DNA from: Arthrobacter sp. V1I7
Lineage (GTDB): Bacteria > Actinomycetota > Actinomycetes > Actinomycetales > Micrococcaceae
Direction: 5' to 3'
DNA: 64,000 nt
Assembly: GCF_030817015.1 (NCBI RefSeq)
Contig: NZ_JAUSYS010000001.1
Span: 2,728,001 to 2,792,000, forward strand
Shown here: positions 19,101-25,887 of the stretch, piece after piece
Layout: the number at the start of each line of letters is the position of its first letter
Position numbering within the stretch: the stretch's first letter is position 1
Position numbers and translations under genes: made by a program
The notes under the pieces: generated by a model
Database searches by the model: none
Told to the model about the DNA's origin: nothing
What the model saw: the letters and a program-made list of their open reading frames with translations, nothing else

Positions 19101-19838
19101 GATGGTCGCTATGAGTTCCAGCGCGAGCGCCGAAAGGAACGCGGTGCGCAGGGTTCCCATGGTGCGCGAACGGTATTCCTCGGAGATGTCCTCGAGGGCC
19201 TTTCGCTGGGCGGCTGCCCGGCCGAGTCCGACGAGCACGGGGAGGCCCTTGGCGAGCTCGAGCATGTGGCCGGAAAGCCGGGCAAGCGCCGACTGGGCCT
19301 CCCGCACCCGGTCCTCGGTGTAACGTCCGATCAGGACCATGAACAGCGGCACGAGGGGCACGGTCAGCACGATCACGACGGCGCTGATCCAGTCTGCGAA
19401 CAGGATCCGGGCCCCGAGCAGGAGCGGGATCGCCGCGCAGTTCACAAGGGCGGGCAGGAACTGGGTGTAGTAGCTGTCCAGGGCGTCCAGGCCACGCGTG
19501 GCCAGGATGGCGAGTCCGCCGGCGGACGGGCCCGCTGTCCGGGCTCCGTTGCGGAGCGCCCGTTCCAGCAGTTCTGAGCGCAGTTCCTCCTTCACGCCCA
19601 GCGCAGCCCGGCGCGCGGCGACCGCTTGGGCCCAGACCGTCAGGGAGCGCAGGATTACCCCGGCGAGTCCCCAGACCAGCTGCTCGCTCCAGGACGGGTT
19701 GTGGGCCAGCAGGCCCGCGAGCATGGAGGCAACCGCCTGACCCATCAGCACGAGGGACAGCGCCTTGAGGGTGGCGAGCAGACCCAGCACGTAGAGCGCG
19801 GAGCGGGTCGCGGGGCCGGACGGGAAGTGCGGGCGCAT
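16176..19838 (-). CDS. cydDC: Fused heterodimeric ABC exporter CydD-CydC
   Basis: A 1220-residue fusion of both subunits of the cysteine/glutathione-type exporter needed to assemble cytochrome bd. Residues ~1-310 are the CydD-like membrane domain; ~345-550 its nucleotide-binding domain with Walker A GASGAGKST, signature LSPGELRRVALARGLA and Walker B VLLLDEPTAHLD. After an Ala/Pro/Ser linker (~560-640), residues ~640-950 form the CydC-like membrane domain. The second ATPase domain has GASGSGKST, YLSGGERQRLAVARTLL and VILLDEPTAHLD. Both ATP sites look intact. The fusion, also known from other actinobacteria, fixes 1:1 stoichiometry. It starts 6 bp downstream of cydB, so cydA-cydB-cydDC is one operon. 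Confidence 0.95.
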   Translation of the reverse strand: MRPHFPSGPATRSALYVLGLLATLKALSLVLMGQAVASMLAGLLAHNPSWSEQLVWGLAGVILRSLTVWAQAVAARRAALGVKEELRSELLERALRNGARTAGPSAGGLAILATRGLDALDSYYTQFLPALVNCAAIPLLLGARILFADWISAVVIVLTVPLVPLFMVLIGRYTEDRVREAQSALARLSGHMLELAKGLPVLVGLGRAAAQRKALEDISEEYRSRTMGTLRTAFLSALALELIATISVAVVAVFIGVRLVNGDMGLEAGLLALILAPDCYLPLRELGTAHHASDEGRAALAETTAVLGAPEAEPLRPGDDACAAGPGAAVSSGAMHPAGPPAVCVTGLAVRYGGRTRPAVGPLSFTAAPGKITALTGASGAGKSTVLGVLAGTIGAGGGTTVTGRLEGFTTADLAWVPQHPVMVAATVLDELRLYLGRSAGQTAGQCTAETDDAARRCLAACAAGHLAAKHPAELSPGELRRVALARGLARIEAGATVLLLDEPTAHLDRESANVISRAISALRGQVTVLLVAHDPETRGLADDLVPVTPATGTASPVRATVGPVRSASTRATPPATLRASLPATLRQPAPEPSHRVPAPLPEQQPEVSTAPLAAAATGSDSAARRFGDTVRGVPEGEVPAGTGPTASAAAQLRRLLAPVTARFAAAGAVGTLAALFAVALAGLSGWLIIRASEQPPILYLLTAIVGVRFFGVGRATLRYAERLLLHDAVFAALTRLRGRLWESLSRRALSLRRLLQGGNVLAAVVDDVDTVRELLPRVVLPPLTAVAVAAAALTGIGLLLPAALPAMTVAALLSLVAAPALALAADRMSARTEQQLRSGVLRSVAAALDARAELHANGVCAPVLAAITSADRSATAASQRSAWAEGLGQGLTVLACGAAALASAVLAAPLALSGAVEPAIVAVVVLLQLALVEPYAGITTAVRQYPALRTVLRRISAAGVLDPLDQDPAGERTGGLVPVPSRPGGQPGIQLRALSAGWPGGPEVFTGLTATAEPGRWLAVTGASGSGKSTLLATLLGFLPARSGELSVSGRVAWCPQEAHLFDSTIRGNLMLGFPAPAGDDRRNAPQPPPEQQMEHALAAVGLGPLLARLDTHAGSGACRGLDTRIGPGGAYLSGGERQRLAVARTLLTGADVILLDEPTAHLDAESGRSLLAELRHGLTDRTVVLVTHNPDDIDAGDGRVDLDNVAATSLRPVLVSAS

Positions 19839-19844
19839 CGGGAG

Positions 19845-20894
19845 TCAGTCCTTGGGTGCCAGCGCTTTGGCGGCGATCGCGGGAAGGAAGCTGTGGGCTT
19901 CGGGGATGTGGGCGGCGCTCACGCGGCGCCGGAACACCCAGTAGGTCCAGGCCTGGTAGGCCAGCACGAGCGGTAGCCCGACGCAGGCCACAATGCTCAT
20001 CAACCCCAGCGTGTAGTCCGAGGAGGAGGCGTTGAAGATCGTCAGGTCGAATTCCGGGTTGAGCGAGGAGGGAAGCACCACGGGGAATGCGGCGCCGAAG
20101 ATCGAGGCGGTGCCGAGCAGCAGGAAGGCGCCGAGGGACAGGAACGCCATGCCCTCCGCCCCGTGCCGGGCGAAGTACCAGGCGAGGACCGCAGCGGCCA
20201 CCGCAGCGGCCACCGCTATCACCGTCCAGGCTTCGCCGCTGAGCAGCTGCAGGCTCACCGCCCACCCGGCGAGCGGCAGCAGCAGCCCCGGCAGCAGCCG
20301 GACGAACCACCGGCGGGCGCGGTGCCGGACGTCGCCGTCGGTCTTCAGGGCCAGGAAGGCGAGGCCGTGCAGGAGCGAAAACCCGACGACGGCGAGCCCG
20401 CCGAGGACGGCGTAGGCGTTGAACCAGGCGAACGGGCCGCCCTCCCGGTCGCCGTTGGCGTTCAGCGGAAGCCCCGTGGTGGTGAGCGCCAACAGGGCGC
20501 CGACGCCGAAGGCTGCGGTGAGCGAGCCGGCCGAGATGGCCCAGTCCCAGCGGGCACGCCACTGCGGGGTGTCCACCTTGCCGCGGTATTCGAACGCGAC
20601 GGCGCGGAAGATCAGCGCGACGAGGACCACCAGCAGCGGCAGGTAGAGCGCGGAGAACAGGGAGGCGTACCAGAGCGGGAAGGCGGCAAAGGTGGCGCCG
20701 GCCGCGGTCAGCAGCCAGACCTCGTTTCCATCCCAGACGGGTCCGATCGTGTTGAGCAGGACGCGGCGTTCGGTGTTGTTCCGGGCGAAGACCTTCATCA
20801 GCATGCCGACACCGAGGTCGAAGCCCTCCAGGAAGAGATAGCCCGTCCACAGCACCGCGATGGCAATGAACCAGATGGTGGGAAGCAGTTCCAT
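19845..20894 (-). CDS. cydB: Cytochrome bd ubiquinol/menaquinol oxidase subunit II
   Basis: A 349-residue integral membrane subunit of the bd-type terminal oxidase. The start MELLPTIWFIAIAVLWTGYLFLEGFDLGVG is the family's first helix and signature; NTIGPVWDGNEVWLLTAAGATFAAFP follows. About eight to nine helices. It lies 37 bp downstream of cydA, the upstream and larger subunit, and upstream of cydDC. Under low oxygen or respiratory-chain inhibition this oxidase passes electrons from menaquinol to oxygen without pumping protons. Confidence 0.95.
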   Translation of the reverse strand: MELLPTIWFIAIAVLWTGYLFLEGFDLGVGMLMKVFARNNTERRVLLNTIGPVWDGNEVWLLTAAGATFAAFPLWYASLFSALYLPLLVVLVALIFRAVAFEYRGKVDTPQWRARWDWAISAGSLTAAFGVGALLALTTTGLPLNANGDREGGPFAWFNAYAVLGGLAVVGFSLLHGLAFLALKTDGDVRHRARRWFVRLLPGLLLPLAGWAVSLQLLSGEAWTVIAVAAAVAAAVLAWYFARHGAEGMAFLSLGAFLLLGTASIFGAAFPVVLPSSLNPEFDLTIFNASSSDYTLGLMSIVACVGLPLVLAYQAWTYWVFRRRVSAAHIPEAHSFLPAIAAKALAPKD

Positions 20895-20931
20895 GCTGAG
20901 TATCCTCTGCGTTTCTTTGGTGAACGGATGC

Positions 20932-22533
20932 TTAGTAGGCGAAGGCCAGGACGTCGTCGTCGGGTTTGCTGGAGCCGCGCGGGCCCTCCCCCGGGGTCTG
21001 GTCCTCGTTCTCATCGTCCGGGGAGTGCGCGAGTTCCGGCATGGCCGAGACCACGCCGCCGCGGATGTACTTGACCAGGAGCTTGACCTCCACCACGAGC
21101 AGCAGTGCATAGACGGCGGTCAGCACCACCAGGGAGGCCAGCAGCTCCCCGGCGGAGACGCCCGGCGAGACGGCAGCGGCGGTGAACATGAAGACCTGGT
21201 CGATCCCGCTGGGATCCGGGTTCGGCGCGACGACGAAGGGCTGGCGGCCCATTTCGGTGAAGATCCAGCCGGCGGCGTTGGCCCCGAAGGGAGCCAGGAT
21301 GCCGACCACTGCCACGCGCATGAGGCCGCGGGAGGCCGGCACGGTTCCCTTGCGGGTGGCCCACAGCGCCACGAGCGCCGCGAAGGCTGCCAGCCCGCCG
21401 AAGCCGATCATCATCCGGAAACCCCAGTAGGTGACTTCCATGACCGGCACGTACTGGATCTCCTGGCCCGCCCGGTCCCCATAGATGGGGTTGTCCGGCA
21501 GGTGCGTGCCGTAGTCGGCCTTGTACTGGTCCAGGAGGCTGTTCACACCTTTGACCTCGGTGGTGAAATCGCCCTTGGCCAGGAAGGACAGGATGCCGGG
21601 GACCTCGATCACCGCCACGATGTCGTCGCAGTTTTTGGTGTCAAGGTTGCCGACGCTGAGCACGGAGAAGCCCGTGCCGTCGTGGCAGGCCGCCTCGGCG
21701 GCGGCCATCTTCATGGGCTGCTGTTCAAACATCAGCTTGCCCTGCAGGTCGCCGGTCAGGGCGGTGCCGGCAAAGGAGATCATGGCGACGACGGCGCCGA
21801 TCCGGAGCGAGCGGATCCAGACGGCGTGGTCGGCCCGGTCCCGTCCCGGAACGCTTGATTCGCCCGGGATGACCCTGCCGTCCGCCCCGACCGTGTCGAT
21901 CCCGTCGTGGCGGCGGCGCCACAGATGGTACCAGGCGATGCCGAGCAGGAAGGCGCCGGCCACGGCGAGGCAACCGAAGAGGGTGTGCGGGAAGGCGACG
22001 AGAGCGGTGTTGTTGGTGAAGACCGCCCAGGCGTCCGTCATGACCGGCCGGCCGTCGATCATCTCGACGCCGACGGGGTGCTGCATCCAGCTGTTGGCCA
22101 CGATGATGAAGTAGGCGGAGAAGACCGAACCGATGACGGCGATCCAGAGGCAGGCGAGATGCACGGCCGGCCTGAGCTGCTTCCAGCCGAAGATCCACAG
22201 GCCCAGGAAGGTGGATTCCACGAAAAAGGCCAGGAGTGCCTCCATCGCAAGCGGCGCCCCGAACACGTCTCCGACGAAGCGGCTGTACTCGCTCCAGGCC
22301 ATGCCGAACTGGAACTCCTGCACGATGCCGGTGGCGACGCCCATGATGAAGTTGATCAGGAAGAGCTTGCCCCAGAACTTGGTCATCCGGAGGTACTCCG
22401 GCCGGCCGGTACGGTACCAGAGCGTCTGGATGACGGCGACAACCAGACCCAGGCCGACCGTGAGCGGCACCATCATGAAGTGGTACACGGTGGTGATTCC
22501 GAATTGCCAGCGTGCGATTTCCAAGGCGTCCAA
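20932..22533 (-). CDS. cydA: Cytochrome bd ubiquinol/menaquinol oxidase subunit I
   Basis: A 533-residue haem-carrying subunit of cytochrome bd oxidase. Seen: the N-terminal His region (WQFGITTVYHFMMVPLTVGL), FQFGMAWSEYSRFVGDVFGAPLAMEALLAFF with conserved Glu residues, and the Q-loop end GWIFTEMGRQPF (family GWxxxExGRQPW). The start codon is TTG (22533) with AGGGAC upstream, weaker than usual. The C-terminus is an acidic hydrophilic tail. Two BlaI-type dyads (22565-22581 and 22589-22605) lie 31-72 bp upstream of the start, so repression by the divergently encoded BlaI is likely. Confidence 0.96.
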   Translation of the reverse strand: MDALEIARWQFGITTVYHFMMVPLTVGLGLVVAVIQTLWYRTGRPEYLRMTKFWGKLFLINFIMGVATGIVQEFQFGMAWSEYSRFVGDVFGAPLAMEALLAFFVESTFLGLWIFGWKQLRPAVHLACLWIAVIGSVFSAYFIIVANSWMQHPVGVEMIDGRPVMTDAWAVFTNNTALVAFPHTLFGCLAVAGAFLLGIAWYHLWRRRHDGIDTVGADGRVIPGESSVPGRDRADHAVWIRSLRIGAVVAMISFAGTALTGDLQGKLMFEQQPMKMAAAEAACHDGTGFSVLSVGNLDTKNCDDIVAVIEVPGILSFLAKGDFTTEVKGVNSLLDQYKADYGTHLPDNPIYGDRAGQEIQYVPVMEVTYWGFRMMIGFGGLAAFAALVALWATRKGTVPASRGLMRVAVVGILAPFGANAAGWIFTEMGRQPFVVAPNPDPSGIDQVFMFTAAAVSPGVSAGELLASLVVLTAVYALLLVVEVKLLVKYIRGGVVSAMPELAHSPDDENEDQTPGEGPRGSSKPDDDVLAFAY

Positions 22534-22564
22534 GGCAGTCCCTACTTTTCGCTAGGTCCGAAAC

Positions 22565-22605
22565 TTCTACACGGCGTAGAACAGATTCTTCTACAGAGTG
22601 TAGAA
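22565..22605. promoter_or_regulatory. Pair of BlaI/MecI-type operators in front of cydA
   Basis: Two 17-bp dyads: TTCTAC-ACGGC-GTAGAA (22565-22581) and TTCTACA-GAG-TGTAGAA (22589-22605), 24 bp centre to centre (a bit over two helical turns). The form TACA-N-TGTA with flanking TT/AA matches the BlaI/MecI/CopY operator class. They lie 31-72 bp upstream of the cydA start codon, with the divergent blaI gene on the other side. Confidence 0.82.
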
Positions 22606-22703
22606 CAAATCGGCACCCTCTCGCATCCCGCAGCCGACGGCACGGCGCGCCACGACCCGGACCGGACCACGCCCCCTTCGATGGCGGCGCGCCGAACGGG
22701 TTG

Positions 22704-22720
22704 TTCTACCTGATGTAGAA
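22704..22720. promoter_or_regulatory. BlaI-type operator proximal to blaI
   Basis: TTCTAC-CTGAT-GTAGAA, a third member of the dyad set in the same intergenic region, about 98 bp upstream of the blaI start codon. It probably mediates autoregulation of blaI and the M56 protease gene. Confidence 0.75.
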
Positions 22721-22818
22721 AGAATGTGCAAAACGCGCTAAGTTTGAGGTTGAAGTGTTCACACGCCACCCGGCAGGCAGTCCAGCCACTCCGGGCGGCC
22801 GTCAAGAAGGACGTACCA

Positions 22819-23205
22819 ATGGCAAGTCTCGGTGAACTGGAACGGGCAGTGATGGATCTGCTCTGGGCAGGCCAGGAGGCTGCGACGGCCAATACGCTGC
22901 GGGATCTGCTGGCGCAGAGCACCCGCGCGGAGGGCGGCACCGCGGGGCACGAGGGCAAGGATCTGGCCGTCACCACGGTACTGACGGTCCTGTCCCGCCT
23001 TGAGCGCAAGGGCCTGGTGGAGCGCGAGCGCGGCACACGGCCGCACCGCTACCAGGCGGTGTCCAGCCGGGCTGACCACACGGCCGAGCTGATGCATGAG
23101 GTCTTGGTGTCCGCGCCGGACCGCGAAGCCGTGCTGGCGCGTTTTATTGGTTCGGTCTCCGATTCGGAAGCGGAAACGTTGCGCAAACTGCTGGGCCGCA
23201 GCTAG
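22819..23205 (+). CDS. blaI: BlaI/MecI/CopY family transcriptional repressor
   Basis: A 128-residue winged-helix repressor. The N-terminal half has the family pattern LGELERAVMDLLWAGQEAATANTLRDLL followed by the recognition region VTTVLTVLSRLERKGLVERERGTRPHRYQAV; the C-terminal half (AELMHEVLVSAPDREAVLARFIGSVSDSEAETLRKLL) is the dimerisation part, which in BlaI/MecI is cleaved by the partner protease. The ATG at 22819 has AGAAGGA upstream. The gene is followed 6 bp later by the M56 protease. The neighbouring operators point to self-repression and control of cydABDC. Confidence 0.93.
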   Translation: MASLGELERAVMDLLWAGQEAATANTLRDLLAQSTRAEGGTAGHEGKDLAVTTVLTVLSRLERKGLVERERGTRPHRYQAVSSRADHTAELMHEVLVSAPDREAVLARFIGSVSDSEAETLRKLLGRS

Positions 23206-23211
23206 CGCACG

Positions 23212-24201
23212 ATGTTCTGGACCTCATGGTTTCTGGCGGTCCTGGCGATAGTCCTGGCGTGGCCGGTGCCTATCATGCTCTCCCGTGCCCAGTGGCCGGC
23301 CCGGTCCCCGTTTACGGCCATGCTCCTGTGGCAGGCGATTGCCCTTGCCGGCGGTCTCTCGATGATCGGCGCCATGCTTGTCTACGGGCTGGAGCCCGCC
23401 GGGGACAACCTGCTGGCGGGGCTGACGTCCCTGGCGGGGATGGTCTTTCAGAACGCGCCCACCACGGTGCTGGGCTTCTGGCACATCTTTGCGCTCTCTG
23501 CGGCGGCCCTGCTGACGGCACACCTCGTGTTCACCCTGCTGCTGACCTATTACAAGATCCAGCGGCAGAGGCGCCGGCACCGTGAACTGCTCGCCCTGCT
23601 GGCCTCGCCGTCCGCGGACGGTCCGAAGACCATGGTGCTCAACCTCGACTCCCCGGTGGCGTACTGCCTGCCGGGGGGCGCACGCTCCGTCACGGTCCTC
23701 TCCGACGGGCTGATGGCGGCGCTGGAACCCGCCGAGCTCCGGGCGGTCCTGATCCACGAGAATGCCCACCTCAGCCAGCGCCACCACCTCCTGCTCTGGG
23801 CCTTCGCCGCCTGGCGCCAGGCGCTGCCGTGGCTGCCCACCACGCGGCTCGCGCAGGAAGCGGTCAACTCGCTGATCGAGATGCTCGCCGATGATGTGGC
23901 GCTGAAGACGGAGAGCAAGGCAACGCTGATCCGGGCCATCGCGATCGTGGCCAGTGGCTCCGCCGGAGCACCGGAGACTCCGCTGGACTTCGGCGAACCG
24001 GGGCTGGTGGACGTCGAACCCGACCAGCCCGGCGCCATCGGCGGGACCGGTTCGGCGCGCACCACCGCCTCCCGGGTCAGCCGGCTGCTTTCCCCCCAGC
24101 CGCCGCTGCCGGAGCCGCTGCGCGCCGCCGTGCTGGCAGCCTGCCTGCTGCTGCTGGCCGTGCCGACTGCGCTGCTGATCGTCCCGGGCCTCCTCGGCTA
24201 A
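23212..24201 (+). CDS. M56 family (BlaR1/MecR1-like) membrane metallopeptidase
   Basis: A 329-residue membrane protease. Three hydrophobic segments span residues ~5-25, ~37-60 and ~85-115. Then comes a cytosolic zinc-protease domain with the HExxH motif HENAH (around residue 183) and a downstream Glu-Asp region (LIEMLADDVALK) that fits the third ligand. A last hydrophobic segment ends the protein. There is no penicillin-binding sensor domain, so the signal is unlikely to be a beta-lactam through a BlaR1-type sensor. Paired with BlaI, it presumably inactivates the repressor on a membrane or respiratory cue; that cue is unknown. Confidence 0.88.
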   Translation: MFWTSWFLAVLAIVLAWPVPIMLSRAQWPARSPFTAMLLWQAIALAGGLSMIGAMLVYGLEPAGDNLLAGLTSLAGMVFQNAPTTVLGFWHIFALSAAALLTAHLVFTLLLTYYKIQRQRRRHRELLALLASPSADGPKTMVLNLDSPVAYCLPGGARSVTVLSDGLMAALEPAELRAVLIHENAHLSQRHHLLLWAFAAWRQALPWLPTTRLAQEAVNSLIEMLADDVALKTESKATLIRAIAIVASGSAGAPETPLDFGEPGLVDVEPDQPGAIGGTGSARTTASRVSRLLSPQPPLPEPLRAAVLAACLLLLAVPTALLIVPGLLG

Positions 24202-24212
24202 GTAGGCGCGGG

Positions 24213-25730
24213 CTACCTCAGCCTGCTGGGTCCCTTGAATTGGAGGTCCGCGAAGCCTTTGCCCGTGGCCGTGCCGTTTATCGCCGATTTGGTCTGGGCG
24301 AAGGTCAGCGTCGCGTGCGCGATCGCGTCGGCCATCTGATCGAGCACCGTGGTGTTGACGTTGGCGAGGGTATCGCAAGCCGCGTGGTAGCAGGGGTCGT
24401 GCGGCGCGCCCGCCGTCCCGCCGAAAATGGCCGCCTCTTCCGGAGTCTTCAGGTCCTCCGCGCCGGTAAACAGGCCCCCGGCCGGGATACCGTTCTCGAT
24501 GAAACCGAAGTAGTCCGAGCGCCCGTCCAAGGCCGTCGGCGCGGCCGGCAGGTTTTGGGACGCGAAGTAGTCCAGAAAGACCCTTTCAACGACCCCGGAG
24601 CCATCAGGACCCGCTTCGCCGTACGATGAACCGTCGCCGTCGTAGACGTACCTGACATAGTTCGGCGAACCGACCATATCGAAATTCAGGTTGACGGCGT
24701 GATCCTTGAGCTGGCGGTCCGAAAGCCGGGAAACGTAGTAGTCCGAGCCGATCAGCCCGTCCTCCTCGCCGCCCCAGAAGGCGAACCGAACCCGGTTCCT
24801 CGCTTTTTCGCCGGTCTCCTTCAACTGGATCGCCGTCTCCAGGATGGCACCGACTCCCGTGCCGTTGTCGTTGATTCCGGGTCCCTCGCCGACGGAGTCC
24901 AGGTGCGCGCCGACGACCACCTTCCGGTCGGCACGTCCGCCCGTATCGGCCAGGATGTTGAAGGACCTTATCCGGGTGACCGTGGCATCAACGGCCAAGC
25001 GCAGTGTTGCAGCGCCGAACGCGGCAAGTTCGGCGCCGTTGTCAAAGGTCGTGCTAAGGACCGGGACCTTGACCTGGGGAGCCTCCAGGGTTCCACCGAA
25101 CAGGCCCATACGGTCATCTCCCGGTACCACATCGCCCTGATTGAAGACGATCACGCCGGCCGCCCCGGCGGCGACGGCGTTGTCCACTTTGTCCCGGAAA
25201 CCGCAGGTGCCGCGCTGGATGAGGGCGATGTGGCCGGACGGGAAGCCCGAGAAATCAGCTCTCTCACAGCCGCTCGTCGAGCCGCGGTCGCCGGCAAGGT
25301 TGATGTCGACGTCGCTGACCCGGGCAGTCACCTCACCGGCACCGGAATAGTGCATATCCAGGAACCCGTCCGTGGCACCGTAACCGTAAATCCTTGGCAT
25401 CGGGGAGATGCGCTCCAGGGCCGCTGCCACGAAGTCGTACCGGTGGTACGTGAACCGCTGGCGGACCGGTTTGTAGCCGGCGTCCTTGAGTTCGTCCTCG
25501 ATATAGCGGGCCGATTTCTCGTATCCCCGTGTTCCGGCAGCCCGGTTCCCGCCGTTGGCCTTCGCGGCTGCCTGCAGCGCCTTGAGGTGGGACATGATGT
25601 TTTTCGCGGACACGGCAGCCCGCAGGTCACCGGAGTCCGCTCCTGTGTCGGCGGCGGCGGGCGGTGCGAATCCGACTGCCAGCCCCATCGTGGCCGCGAT
25701 GGCCGCAGCGCGCATTCTCCGGTGCCTCAT
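24213..25730 (-). CDS. Secreted M28 family aminopeptidase with PA domain
   Basis: A 505-residue exported zinc aminopeptidase. A signal peptide of about 28 residues (RRMRAAAIAATMGLAVGFA, then PPAAAD) is clear. A PA domain is inserted around residues 140-245 (IALIQRGTCGFRDKVDNAVAAGAAG). The metal-binding core has GAHLDSVGEGPGINDNGTG (His and Asp ligands), FWGGEEDGLIGSDYYV (catalytic Glu-Glu), a later Asp (FDMVGSPNYV), and the C-terminal HAACDTLANV His. All zinc ligands seem present. It lies convergent with the M56 gene. Confidence 0.92.
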   Translation of the reverse strand: MRHRRMRAAAIAATMGLAVGFAPPAAADTGADSGDLRAAVSAKNIMSHLKALQAAAKANGGNRAAGTRGYEKSARYIEDELKDAGYKPVRQRFTYHRYDFVAAALERISPMPRIYGYGATDGFLDMHYSGAGEVTARVSDVDINLAGDRGSTSGCERADFSGFPSGHIALIQRGTCGFRDKVDNAVAAGAAGVIVFNQGDVVPGDDRMGLFGGTLEAPQVKVPVLSTTFDNGAELAAFGAATLRLAVDATVTRIRSFNILADTGGRADRKVVVGAHLDSVGEGPGINDNGTGVGAILETAIQLKETGEKARNRVRFAFWGGEEDGLIGSDYYVSRLSDRQLKDHAVNLNFDMVGSPNYVRYVYDGDGSSYGEAGPDGSGVVERVFLDYFASQNLPAAPTALDGRSDYFGFIENGIPAGGLFTGAEDLKTPEEAAIFGGTAGAPHDPCYHAACDTLANVNTTVLDQMADAIAHATLTFAQTKSAINGTATGKGFADLQFKGPSRLR

Positions 25731-25887
25731 GCGAACTCCTGGATTTTGCGGAATCCGGTTCCGGGCGTCCGTGTCCGGATCGGTGACAAAACAGTATCCG
25801 AAGGAGGAACGCAGGGTAAGGGGGCCGAGGCCCGGGCGGCGCGGCGGTGACCTGAGGGTTCAGGTGAGCCGCCTGGGCGCGCCGGCG

